Shown: positions 1 through 7,637, numbered from the stretch's first letter. The stretch: 11,166 nt of DNA from an uncultured Campylobacter sp. (GCF_938017615.1 NZ_CALIJA010000051.1:1-11166); one strand, 5' to 3'. Numbers and translations are program-made. The notes: generated by a model not told the origin, from the letters alone.

Positions 1-748
1 TGCAAACCCACTTAATCCTAGGAAGCTTTTGACCTAACAAGGTCGTGCTTTCGCTGTAGATATATTTTTTCTGCTCCGGATCTTTGATCTTTTCTTGGAA
101 TTCCGGATCTTTATCTAGATCTTTACCTCTAAAAATCGACCACGTTCCGATCGCAAGCATACCGATGAAAGTAGAAGGGATTGTTAATTTAAGTAGATCC
201 AAATACGTACTAAAGCCCTCGATATGCACGCCTTGACCTAGCAAGATCGCGACCATCGAAACGCCGGCAACCGAAACGGGGCTGGCGATGATAGCAAGCT
301 GCGAGGAGATCGTAGAAGCAGCCATCGGGCGCTCAGGGCGAATCCCATTTTTAATAGCTACGTCATAGATGATCGGAAGCAGCGTATAGACGGTGTGTCC
401 CGTTCCGCATAAAATCGTAAGCGTCCACGCAACCATAGGAGCGATGATACATATAAATTTAGGATGCTTTCTAAGAAGCTTCTCGGCAAGCTGAAGCATA
501 ACGTCAAGTCCGCCCGTAGCCTGTAGCGTCGCACTCGCTACGACGACGGCCAGGATGGTAAGGATAACGTCAACGGCGGGCTTTCCGGGTTGAAGCTTAA
601 AACCGAATACCAAAATTACAAGTCCTATGCCGCCTAAAATTCCAAGGGCCATACCGCCCTTTTTAGCGCCATAGAACAAACAGCCAAGCACGATAAGCAA
701 TTGAATAAAAAATTGCGTGCCCTCAGACAAACTTGTCAGAAACTCCAT
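1..748 (-). CDS. dcuB: Anaerobic C4-dicarboxylate antiporter DcuB, N-terminal part (cut by window edge)
   Basis: Inner-membrane carrier that exchanges fumarate, malate or aspartate for succinate during fumarate respiration. Reading the minus strand from the ATG at 748 gives 249 complete codons running off the left edge, against about 446 residues for full DcuB. Segments typical of DcuB rather than DcuA are visible: LFYGAKKGG near residue 24, LQPGKPAVDV, ATLQATGGLDVMLQLAEKLL, LTILCGTGHTVYTLLPIIYD, IRPERPMAAS and FRGKDLDKD. Several hydrophobic membrane spans fit a polytopic transporter. The start is supported by an AAGGAG ribosome site about seven bases upstream and a TATAAT box beyond it. It is transcribed divergently from the nos genes and is a metabolic neighbour (anaerobic respiration) rather than part of N2O reduction. 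The family call is strong; the true 3' end is not in the window. Confidence 0.93.
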   Translation of the reverse strand, partial: MEFLTSLSEGTQFFIQLLIVLGCLFYGAKKGGMALGILGGIGLVILVFGFKLQPGKPAVDVILTILAVVVASATLQATGGLDVMLQLAEKLLRKHPKFICIIAPMVAWTLTILCGTGHTVYTLLPIIYDVAIKNGIRPERPMAASTISSQLAIIASPVSVAGVSMVAILLGQGVHIEGFSTYLDLLKLTIPSTFIGMLAIGTWSIFRGKDLDKDPEFQEKIKDPEQKKYIYSESTTLLGQKLPRIKWVC

Positions 749-785
749 CGTTTCTCCTTCGTAAAAATTAAAACAAACTTTGGCG

Positions 786-791
786 ATTATA
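786..791 (-). promoter_or_regulatory. Probable -10 box of the dcuB promoter
   Basis: On the minus strand the sequence reads GTTAGTATAATCG, an exact TATAAT hexamer, preceded by the T- and A-rich stretch usual for Campylobacter sigma-70 promoters, which often lack a clear -35 box. It lies about 38 bases upstream of the dcuB ATG, giving a short leader of roughly 30 bases with an AAGGAG ribosome site. It is inferred from sequence only. Confidence 0.6.
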
Positions 792-898
792 CTAACTTTT
801 TATTTAAACAAAATTAAAGGAGCGTTACGAATTGTAAAAATCTATCAAAATAAAAATTTACTGAAATTATAATTTTAAAGCAGAATTTATAGCGAAAT

Positions 899-917
899 GT
901 GAAAAATAAAATTTCAC
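899..917. repeat. Inverted repeat GTGAAA-N7-TTTCAC, possible operator
   Basis: Six-base arms GTGAAA (899-904) and TTTCAC (912-917) flank a seven-base A/T spacer, just upstream of the weak -10 candidates for the nos operon. The half-sites resemble TGTGA/TCACT, as in sites for CRP/FNR-family regulators, but the spacing is wider than the usual CRP or FNR spacing. Such regulators (NssR in Campylobacter, the Nss proteins in Wolinella) control N-oxide respiration genes, so a role is possible; binding is only an inference. Confidence 0.3.
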
Positions 918-1042
918 TTAGAGCTGTTTTTATATCATAGAATTTCGCAACTTTTAAGAAAACTTAGAATTCCATTATAGCTCAAGCTTTAAACCGATTT
1001 TTAAGCCTTGGAGTAGTATCATTTCGCAAAGAGTGGATTAAG

Positions 1043-2200
1043 ATGAATTTTATAAAATTTTGTATTGCCTTTTTGATTTGTTTATCGCAGATGGCAGCAG
1101 CAGGTAGCTTTGATCTAAACTCCACGCTGCGTCTGGGCGCATTCGACGCAAGCTCGCACCGACTGCTTTTATGCGACAGTGGCGGCGAGCTTAGGATGTT
1201 TGATACTGCTAAATGGGATGTGGAGTTCGCGCAAAAATACAGCGATAACGAAATCACGGCTCTAAATTTTAAAAACGGCAAAATTTATCTAGCTTGGGGC
1301 GGAGCCGAAATCGCGGTACTAAACGATAGATTAAAGTTTTTAGGCGCGCTTAAGACGGGGCGTAGCGGCACAGCCCAAATAGATGCGATCTATGCCGCAA
1401 AAGACGCGATTTACGCGGTAGTGGATAAGAATCAACTAATAAGATTAGACGAAGACCCTGATAACAGCGCGGATGGCGGCTACGCCCCAGGTGAGAATTC
1501 CACCGCGAACGGGCAATCTTTAAATAAAAATTCCATCCCAGATGGGCTGCGCGGAATTTCGTTTCATTACGGCAGGATCAATGCCGTTAGCCTAGGCGCT
1601 AACGGACTTTGCGTCGCAAGCTGGAGCGGCGTAGCCTGTTTTAGTGCAGATCTTGTCGCGATTAAATTTAGCGGCATCGATACAGCGCCTAATCGCGCCG
1701 CGCAGGGAGAGCTTGGTGGCGTGAAATCTAAAGATGCGGAATTTAATAGCACAAAAAGTGTGCAAGGCTCCGAGCCAAACAAAACGAAAGCTAGCGGCGC
1801 AAAGAGCGCGGAATTTCAAAGCTTAGAATTCAAAGGCGCAAAATTTCAAGACGAGGGGCTTAAAACCCAAAGCGAAATTTCAGTCGAAGCTGGCGATAAA
1901 AATTTAAGCGGCTCTATCGCCACTGCGCTTGCAGACTGCGACGGGACGCTGTTTACGGGCGATATAGAGGGGAATTTTATAAATTTAAAAAGCGGCGAGC
2001 GCAAAAGCGTGGGCTCTTGGATCAAATCCATCGTATGCGCCCGCGGCACGCAGTTTATCGCTACTAAAGATAAAATTTACGAAAATCAAAAAGCAGGATT
2101 AAAGGAGGTTGTGGATTTAAAAAGCGAATTTTTAGCGATGTACGCAGACGGGGAAGCGATCCTCGTAGTCAGCAAATCAGGTAAAATTTTAAAATTCTAA
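1043..2200 (+). CDS. Exported beta-propeller-like protein preceding nosZ, function unknown
   Basis: A 385-residue protein with a Sec signal peptide (hydrophobic residues 4-20, likely cut after AAA or AAAG), so probably periplasmic. The mature part shows repeated short beta-rich units of the WD40/propeller kind, such as HRLLLCDSGGELRMFD, GKIYLAWGGAEIAVL, DAIYAVVDKNQLIRL, CDGTLFTGDIEGNF and AILVVSKSGKILKF. Two low-complexity inserts interrupt it, at about residues 138-168 and 211-290. There is no haem motif; cysteines sit at 44, 190, 199, 299 and 332. The stop lies 12 bases before nosZ, so the two are probably co-transcribed. NapL, a propeller-like periplasmic protein of epsilonproteobacterial nap clusters, is a possible relative, but I cannot show this. 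A structural or assembly role near NosZ is inferred from position only. Confidence 0.8.
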   Translation: MNFIKFCIAFLICLSQMAAAGSFDLNSTLRLGAFDASSHRLLLCDSGGELRMFDTAKWDVEFAQKYSDNEITALNFKNGKIYLAWGGAEIAVLNDRLKFLGALKTGRSGTAQIDAIYAAKDAIYAVVDKNQLIRLDEDPDNSADGGYAPGENSTANGQSLNKNSIPDGLRGISFHYGRINAVSLGANGLCVASWSGVACFSADLVAIKFSGIDTAPNRAAQGELGGVKSKDAEFNSTKSVQGSEPNKTKASGAKSAEFQSLEFKGAKFQDEGLKTQSEISVEAGDKNLSGSIATALADCDGTLFTGDIEGNFINLKSGERKSVGSWIKSIVCARGTQFIATKDKIYENQKAGLKEVVDLKSEFLAMYADGEAILVVSKSGKILKF

Positions 2201-2212
2201 GAAAGGATTAGT

Positions 2213-4804
2213 ATGTTAAAAAGTTTCAAACCCGTGCTTTTGGGCTCGGTTTTGTTCGCCGCAAGCGCCCTGTGTGCCGCAGATAGCGACCTAGAGCGCG
2301 TGATGAAAGAACGAAATTTAAGCGAAAAAGACGTTTTAGCGGCGGCTAAGACCTATCAGCCGACCGGTAGGAAGGACGATTATATGGTCTTCTCTTCCGG
2401 CGGTCAAAGCGGACAGGTGATCGTTTACGGCGTGCCGTCGATGAGGATCTACAAATATATCGGCGTATTTACCCCGGAGCCTTGGCAGGGATACGGCTTT
2501 GATGAGGAGAGTAAGGCGGTCTTAAGATCGGGCTCCATTAACGGCAAAGAGATCAACTGGGGCGATACTCACCATCCAAATTTCAGCGAAAAAAACGGCG
2601 AATACGTGGGCGATTATCTCTTTATCAACGATAAGGCGAACCCAAGAATTGCGGTTATAAATTTATCCGATTTCGAAACCACTCAGATAGTCGTAAATCC
2701 GGTAATCAAAAGCGATCACGGCGGCTCTTTCGTAACGCCTAATACCGAATACGTCATCGAAACCAGCCAATACGCAGCCCCTTTCGATAACGACTGGCAC
2801 CCGATCGAAGAGTATCAGGCGGTTTATCGCGGTGCGGTAACGCTATGGAAATTTGACTACGACAAAGGTAAAATCGACGTAAATAAATCCTTTTCTCTAG
2901 AGCTTCCTCCATATATGCAAGATCTAAGTGACGCAGGTAAGGGCGAGAGCTTCGGCTGGGCGTTTACCAACAGCTTTAACTCCGAAATGTACACAGGCGG
3001 CATCGAAAAGGGTCTGCCTCCGATGGAAGCCGGTATGAGCCGCAACGATACCGACTACCTGCACGTTTACAACTGGCAAATTCTAGAAAAGCTTGCTCAA
3101 GACAGCAAAAACTATAAGGTCGTAAACGGACACAGAATCGTTACGATAGACGCCGCCGTAAAAGCGGGAGCGCTATTTTTGATCCCTGAGGCTAAATCCC
3201 CTCATGGCGTCGATGTTAGCCCTGATGGTCGCTATATCATCATCGGCGGTAAACTAGATACTCACGCTAGCGTTTATGATTTCAAAAAGATCAAAGAGCT
3301 AATTGATAAGAAAGAATATGCAGGCAAGGATCCATACGGAATTCCGATCCTAGATATGCAAAAGACGCTTCACGGACAAGCAGAGCTTGGTCTTGGACCT
3401 TTGCATAACACCTTCGATTCGCAAGACGGCGTAATCTATACATCGCTTTACGTTGATAGCCAGATCGTAAAATGGAACTACAAAACGCTAAAAGTTTTAG
3501 ATAGGATCAACGTCCACTACAATATCGGTCACCTCGACTCCATGGAGGGCAAATCCTCTAAGCCTGTCGGCAAATACGTAATCGCGCTGGATAAGCTTTC
3601 GATCGATAGATTTAATCCTATCGGACCGCTTCATCCGCAAAATCACCAGTTGATCGACATTACAGGACCTAAAATGGAGATGCTTTACGATCTTCCTATC
3701 GGTCTAGGTGAGCCACATGACGTAGTTTCTATCGCAGCTAGCAAGCTTCATACGAAACCTACCTATACTATGGGAACAAACTCTCGCACCGGCAAGCAGC
3801 ACCCTGCTATGACGCTAGCAGGTCAGGAGCGCATCGAGCGCGACGGCAAAAACGTAAAAGTCTATGCTACAGCGATCCGCAGCCATATTAATCCTGAGCA
3901 CATCGAGGTTAATAAGGACGATAACGTAACGATCTATATGACAAATTTAGAGCGTGCCGAGGACGAAACTCACGGCTTTACGGTTGATGATTACGATCTG
4001 CATATGTCGCTTGAGCCGGGTAAGACTGCGAGCGTAAATTTCATCGCAGATAAAGAGGGCGTATTTCCTTTCTACTGCACAGAATTCTGCTCTGCGTTGC
4101 ACCTTGAGATGTTCGGATATCTATATGTAAAAGATCCGAATAAAAAATACACTTCAGCTAAAGCGTCTATGCTAAAAGCTCTTAGCCCTGAGGCTTTAAA
4201 AGCCGAATACGACAAGGTAGTAGCTACGAATAAAGCCACCGACGACGTTATTCAATCAGTCGTTAAATTCTTAAAAGAGAAAAACTACGAGAAATATCCT
4301 AAGGTCAAGGCTTTAGTCGATGACGCGCTGGATCAATACGGCAAAATTCCTGAAACCAAAGCCAAGGCAGACGCCGCGGTAAAAGCCGGCGATATGAACG
4401 GCGCGATACTTTGGGAAGGTCAAGTTTGGCAGTATTTAGTAAAAACCGCAGATGTCGGACTTCGCGCTAAAAATAACCTGATCCGCGAGCTCTCCACTCC
4501 TATGAGCGAGGCTGCGTCTAACGGCGAAAAGGCTTACCTGCGCGGAGGCTGCAACGGCTGCCACGTCATCGGTCAAGTAAGCTCGGGTCCTGATCTAACG
4601 GGCGTCCTACTTCGCCATGAAAACGGCGAGAAATGGGTAGCCGATTTTATCAAAGACCCTGCTAAATTCTACGAAGACGACTACGTTAAGGCAATGATAA
4701 ATTACTTCAACCTTCGCATGCCAAATCAGCATATGAAAGACGAAGAGATCAAAGATATCATCGAATACCTAAAATGGGTCGATGAGAACGCGGGCCTTAA
4801 CTAG
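2213..4804 (+). CDS. nosZ: Nitrous oxide reductase, clade II, with C-terminal haem c domain
   Basis: Periplasmic enzyme reducing N2O to N2. The 863-residue chain starts with a Sec signal peptide (cleavage near ALCAA, residue 23), not the twin-arginine signal of clade I. The seven CuZ histidines are all present by motif: H120 and H121 (GDTHHP), H169 (SDHGG), H331 (SPHGVD), H398 (GPLHNTFD), H440 (NIGHLDS) and H502 (GEPHDV). The CuA domain has H587 (THGFTV) and the loop C622-T-E-F-C626 with H630 and M633. A C-terminal cytochrome c domain carries CNGCH (C780, C783, H784), with M836 in LRMPNQ the likely sixth haem ligand. This fusion is the hallmark of epsilonproteobacterial NosZ and lets it accept electrons from NosC cytochromes. 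An AAAGGA ribosome site precedes the ATG. No cofactor ligand is missing, so the enzyme looks functional. Confidence 0.98.
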   Translation: MLKSFKPVLLGSVLFAASALCAADSDLERVMKERNLSEKDVLAAAKTYQPTGRKDDYMVFSSGGQSGQVIVYGVPSMRIYKYIGVFTPEPWQGYGFDEESKAVLRSGSINGKEINWGDTHHPNFSEKNGEYVGDYLFINDKANPRIAVINLSDFETTQIVVNPVIKSDHGGSFVTPNTEYVIETSQYAAPFDNDWHPIEEYQAVYRGAVTLWKFDYDKGKIDVNKSFSLELPPYMQDLSDAGKGESFGWAFTNSFNSEMYTGGIEKGLPPMEAGMSRNDTDYLHVYNWQILEKLAQDSKNYKVVNGHRIVTIDAAVKAGALFLIPEAKSPHGVDVSPDGRYIIIGGKLDTHASVYDFKKIKELIDKKEYAGKDPYGIPILDMQKTLHGQAELGLGPLHNTFDSQDGVIYTSLYVDSQIVKWNYKTLKVLDRINVHYNIGHLDSMEGKSSKPVGKYVIALDKLSIDRFNPIGPLHPQNHQLIDITGPKMEMLYDLPIGLGEPHDVVSIAASKLHTKPTYTMGTNSRTGKQHPAMTLAGQERIERDGKNVKVYATAIRSHINPEHIEVNKDDNVTIYMTNLERAEDETHGFTVDDYDLHMSLEPGKTASVNFIADKEGVFPFYCTEFCSALHLEMFGYLYVKDPNKKYTSAKASMLKALSPEALKAEYDKVVATNKATDDVIQSVVKFLKEKNYEKYPKVKALVDDALDQYGKIPETKAKADAAVKAGDMNGAILWEGQVWQYLVKTADVGLRAKNNLIRELSTPMSEAASNGEKAYLRGGCNGCHVIGQVSSGPDLTGVLLRHENGEKWVADFIKDPAKFYEDDYVKAMINYFNLRMPNQHMKDEEIKDIIEYLKWVDENAGLN

Positions 4805-4810
4805 CCCCAC

Positions 4811-4830
4811 TCTCCCCCGCAAGGGGGAGA
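4811..4830 (+). other. Perfect GC-rich hairpin between nosZ and nosB
   Basis: TCTCCCCC (4811-4818) and GGGGGAGA (4823-4830) pair over eight bases without mismatch around a GCAA loop of the GNRA type. It starts seven bases after the nosZ stop and ends just before the nosB ribosome site AAAGGAG (4835-4841). It is followed by ATTTAAAGG rather than a run of T, so a full intrinsic terminator is unlikely. A role as a 3' stabiliser of nosZ mRNA or a partial attenuator is an inference. Confidence 0.75.
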
Positions 4831-4846
4831 ATTTAAAGGAGATGAA

Positions 4847-5623
4847 ATGCCAAAATATAAAATTTACGCGATTTTAGCGCTGCTTATTATGACGGTCGCT
4901 TTTACCATCCCTACGCTCGGATTTTTCAAAGTCCAAGGCAAAATCGTATCGGGGCAGGTTAGCAGCGTCTCGCAGCTGCCCGCATACTCCGCACCGATAT
5001 GGAATTTTTATACGAAAGCATCGTATAAAAATCACCTAATTCCTAGTGATGTTAAAAACGATCTAGGCGCGATGCTGGAGCATAAATTTGAAGTGGGCGT
5101 ACCTAGCATACCCGTATGGAAAATTTCACTCGAGGCGCCGAACTATCCAAAAGAGGCTTTCCCCGATGGAATTCCACTTTACGTCCACGTTGACGGCTTT
5201 AGCGGCGATGTCGGCGAGATGAATACCCTAAATCACTATATCGGCATGTATCCTGTCTGGCGCGGCGGCACGCTCGAGCACTCGCTATCGCCGTATTATC
5301 TCATAATCGCTACGATCGGTATGCTTGCGTTTTTGTACTACGACGGCAAGGGGCAGACCCTGCTTATGATCCTGCCGATCATTGCGCCGCTTATCTTCAT
5401 CGGCTGCTACGTGGGCTGGCTGTATTGGTTCGGGCACAACCTGCAAGACTGGGGTGCGTTTAAAATAAAGCCTTTTATGCCTACAGCATTTGGCGACGGC
5501 AGCGTAGCGCATTTTACTACCCATTCATATCCGGCTCTTGGCTTTTGGCTGATGCTAGCTTTATCGCTGCTATCGGCGTTAGCTCTACTATCTAAGAAAA
5601 AATTCCTACGAGAGCATAGATGA
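4847..5623 (+). CDS. nosB: NosB, polytopic membrane protein of clade II nos clusters
   Basis: A 258-residue membrane protein found directly after nosZ in clade II clusters; its biochemical role is not established, though it belongs to the conserved set in N2O-respiring epsilonproteobacteria. Four hydrophobic spans are visible: residues about 5-27, 148-165, 171-196 and 228-248. The long stretch between the first two (about residues 30-147) would form one large soluble loop, probably periplasmic. That loop contains several His and Trp residues (for example HVDGFSGDVGEMNTLNHY) but no known metal or haem motif. The start has a strong AAAGGAG site five bases upstream. The stop overlaps the nosD start by four bases (ATGA). 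The name rests on gene order plus membrane topology, since I know no signature motif for this family. Confidence 0.82.
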   Translation: MPKYKIYAILALLIMTVAFTIPTLGFFKVQGKIVSGQVSSVSQLPAYSAPIWNFYTKASYKNHLIPSDVKNDLGAMLEHKFEVGVPSIPVWKISLEAPNYPKEAFPDGIPLYVHVDGFSGDVGEMNTLNHYIGMYPVWRGGTLEHSLSPYYLIIATIGMLAFLYYDGKGQTLLMILPIIAPLIFIGCYVGWLYWFGHNLQDWGAFKIKPFMPTAFGDGSVAHFTTHSYPALGFWLMLALSLLSALALLSKKKFLREHR

Positions 5624-6825
5624 GGCTTTTGCTTCTAGCATTCTCGCTCGCGCTAAGCTTAGGCGCGGGCGAGCTTCAAGACGCGATCGATAGCGCAAAA
5701 GCGGGCGATATTATCGAACTAGCCGCGGGCGAGTACCACGGCAATATTTTAATCGATAAACCCCTTACTATCGACGGACTAGACCGCTCCGCCGTGATCA
5801 TAGGCGATCGCAACGGAACGGTCATCCGCGTCCGCTCTCCGCATGTTACAATCAAGAATTTAACAATTCAAAACGGAGGCTTCGAGCATCTTAGCGAGGA
5901 TGCGGGGATCAACGTAAGCGACGTAAACAATGTAATCATAAAAAATAATCTCATCAAAGACGTGCTCTACGGCGTCGTGCTAAGCAAGGCAAACGACGTA
6001 ACGATCGAGGGCAACGAAATTTCAAGCAATACCTACCGCACGAGTTTTAAAGGCGACGGCATCAAGCTTTGGTACTCCAATGCCAATAAAATTTTAAATA
6101 ACGACGTCCACAACGTCCGCGACACCGTTTTTTACTTCTCAAACGGCAATCTCGTCGCAGGCAATAAAGGTCACAGCTGCCGCTATTCGCTGCACTTTAT
6201 GAACTCCGGGCATAACGTCGTGGAGGATAACTACTACGACGGCAATAGCGTGGGATTATTTTTTATGTTTTCAAGCGACAATATCGCCAGACGTAATGTC
6301 GTGCGCAACGCAGACGGCGCTTACGGCGTAGGCATAGGTATGAAGGATAGCTCAAATTTCAGGGTTACGGATAATAAAGTCGTTTACAACGCCCGCGGAT
6401 TTTATTTGGATCAATCCCCCTACCAGCCGGGCTCACTTAACGTTTTTGAAAACAACGATATCGAATACAACAGCATCGGCGTGCAATTCCACGCCACGCA
6501 GTTAAAAAGCGTATTTAAAAACAATAAATTTAAAGGCAATATGGAGATTGTGCTAAACGATACGCCCCAATCCAAGCTCTTGCAAAACGAATGGAGTGGC
6601 AACTACTTCGACGATTACGACGGATTTGACCGCGACGGCGACGGTTACGGCGACGTTAGCTACAGCTCATACGCCTACGCGGATAGGCTTTGGGCGTATA
6701 AACCGAATGTGCGGTTTTTTTACGGCTCCAGCGGGATCGCGCTTTTAAATTTCATCTCCAAGCTCGCTCCGTTTTCAGAGCCTGAGCTACTGCTAAAAGA
6801 TCCAAAACCTAGGATGAAGCAATGA
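5620..6825 (+). CDS. nosD: NosD, periplasmic copper-site maturation protein
   Basis: Periplasmic parallel beta-helix protein of the NosD family, needed for building the CuZ copper-sulfide centre of NosZ, classically together with the NosF-NosY ABC transporter. The 401-residue chain starts with a short signal peptide (residues 1-17, ending GAG). From about residue 30 to 310 it shows repeated right-handed beta-helix units, for example VTIKNLTIQNGG, VIIKNNLIKDVLYGVVL, VTIEGNEIS, NIARRNVVRN and NVFENNDIEYNSIGVQF. Near the C-terminus is the typical NosD motif GNYFDDYDGFDRDGDGYGD (residues about 327-345), whose DxDGDG run resembles a calcium loop. The ATG lies inside the nosB stop (ATGA), with no strong ribosome site of its own, so translation is probably coupled to nosB. 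Length and motifs are normal for the family. Confidence 0.95.
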   Translation: MRLLLLAFSLALSLGAGELQDAIDSAKAGDIIELAAGEYHGNILIDKPLTIDGLDRSAVIIGDRNGTVIRVRSPHVTIKNLTIQNGGFEHLSEDAGINVSDVNNVIIKNNLIKDVLYGVVLSKANDVTIEGNEISSNTYRTSFKGDGIKLWYSNANKILNNDVHNVRDTVFYFSNGNLVAGNKGHSCRYSLHFMNSGHNVVEDNYYDGNSVGLFFMFSSDNIARRNVVRNADGAYGVGIGMKDSSNFRVTDNKVVYNARGFYLDQSPYQPGSLNVFENNDIEYNSIGVQFHATQLKSVFKNNKFKGNMEIVLNDTPQSKLLQNEWSGNYFDDYDGFDRDGDGYGDVSYSSYAYADRLWAYKPNVRFFYGSSGIALLNFISKLAPFSEPELLLKDPKPRMKQ

Positions 6826-7637
6826 TAAAGAATAGACGCGAAGCGATAAAACTACTCGGCGGAGCGCTTGGGACGCTCGGGGCAGCGAGCTTGTTTGCGG
6901 ATGAAAATTCTGCCAATTCCGCGGGCGGCGAAGCGCAGAATTCCGGCGCGTCAAATTCCGTAAATTCTGCGGAGCAAAATTCCGTGCCGAATTCCATAAA
7001 ACAAAATTCTGCGGAAAATTATAGCGGGGATTCCGCCTCTTTATATCTACGCCCGCCTGGAGCGCTAGCGGAACGAGGCTTCCGCTCTAGCTGTATCAAG
7101 TGCGGTCAATGCGTGCAGGTCTGCCCCTATCACAGCATCTATCTGCTCGATATTACGCATCTTTTTGACATCGGAACCCCGGTCATCGACGCCAAAGAGC
7201 GGGGCTGCTATCTTTGCGGCGCGCTTCCTTGCGTGCTCGCCTGTCCAAGCGGCGCGCTCAGCCACGAGACGAACGAGCCCAAAAAGGTTGCGATGGGTAT
7301 CGCCGTAATTGAAAATTTAGACGCCTGTTTGGCGTATCGCGGGCAGACTTTAAAATCTAGTGATCTGCGCCTAAAGCCCGCCAAGACCGAGCAGGAGCGC
7401 GAGCTAAACTCAGCGCTGGCGGCGAAAGAGGGCAAACCCTGCGATCTATGCGCGTCGCTATGTCCTTACCCGCAGCCGCTTGATGCCATTGCGATGATAG
7501 AAGCAGGCGCGTATTTCGCCCCGCAGATCCGTAGCGCTTGCGTCGGCTGTGGCGCGTGCGCAGAGCTCTGCCCGGCGCGTATCATCGAGATAATCCCGCG
7601 GGCGGATTACAAATCAATCTATGAAGGAAAACAATGA
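6822..7637 (+). CDS. nosG: NosG, periplasmic NapG-like ferredoxin with four [4Fe-4S] sites
   Basis: Periplasmic iron-sulfur protein thought to work with membrane-bound NosH in passing electrons from menaquinol to the NosC cytochromes. The 271-residue chain begins with a twin-arginine signal (NRREAIKLLGG, residues 4-14), as expected for a cofactor-loaded exported protein. Cluster cysteines by motif: C91, C94, C97, C101; C129, C132, C137, C141; C169, C207, C210, C214; C240, C243, C246, C250. The layout and the phrase LRPPGA (76-81) match NapG of periplasmic nitrate reductase systems. Two oddities: an Asn-Ser-rich linker at about residues 29-72 between signal and domain, and a spacer of 37 residues between C169 and C207 where E. 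coli NapG has only seven. The start overlaps the nosD stop (ATGA) and has AGGA at 6811-6814. Confidence 0.94.
   Translation: MIKNRREAIKLLGGALGTLGAASLFADENSANSAGGEAQNSGASNSVNSAEQNSVPNSIKQNSAENYSGDSASLYLRPPGALAERGFRSSCIKCGQCVQVCPYHSIYLLDITHLFDIGTPVIDAKERGCYLCGALPCVLACPSGALSHETNEPKKVAMGIAVIENLDACLAYRGQTLKSSDLRLKPAKTEQERELNSALAAKEGKPCDLCASLCPYPQPLDAIAMIEAGAYFAPQIRSACVGCGACAELCPARIIEIIPRADYKSIYEGKQ
6904..7022 (+). repeat. AATTC-type repeat tract encoding an Asn-Ser linker in nosG
   Basis: Eight copies of AATTCT or AATTCC occur within about 120 bases, all in the same reading frame so that each gives Asn-Ser. Spacing varies between 3 and 8 codons. The encoded segment (residues about 29-72) lies between the Tat signal and the first iron-sulfur motif and should be disordered. 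The same word builds the linker in nosC1. Confidence 0.8.

Larger units (their letters stand above)
749..1042. promoter_or_regulatory. Divergent AT-rich control region between dcuB and the nos operon
   Basis: This 294-base gap separates two genes that point away from each other and has no convincing gene of its own. It is far richer in A and T than its surroundings. For the nos direction no -10 box stands out: candidates are TATCAT at 933-938, TAGAAT at 938-943 and at 965-970, and TATAGC at 976-981 (preceded by TTTTAAG at 952-958). The word ATTTCGCAA occurs twice, at 942-950 and 1021-1029. A GTGGA ribosome site at 1033-1037 precedes the first gene. No canonical FNR (TTGAT-N4-ATCAA) or CRP (TGTGA-N6-TCACA) site was found. 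Confidence 0.6.

Noticed and set aside
749..1042. tRNA or small RNA gene in the divergent gap
   Set aside because: The sequence is uniformly AT-rich and shows no cloverleaf or T-loop motif and no stable GC stem.
982..1281. 99-codon minus-strand frame crossing the start of the propeller-like gene
   Set aside because: It overlaps the signal-peptide gene antisense, has no recognisable motif, and fits chance in a GC-shifted region.
1043..2200. NosR-type regulator upstream of nosZ
   Set aside because: The protein has no membrane spans beyond the signal peptide, no FMN domain and no ferredoxin or CxxxCP motifs.
4811..4830. The nosZ-nosB hairpin as a full rho-independent terminator
   Set aside because: No T run follows the stem and the nosB ribosome site comes immediately after, so most transcripts should read through.
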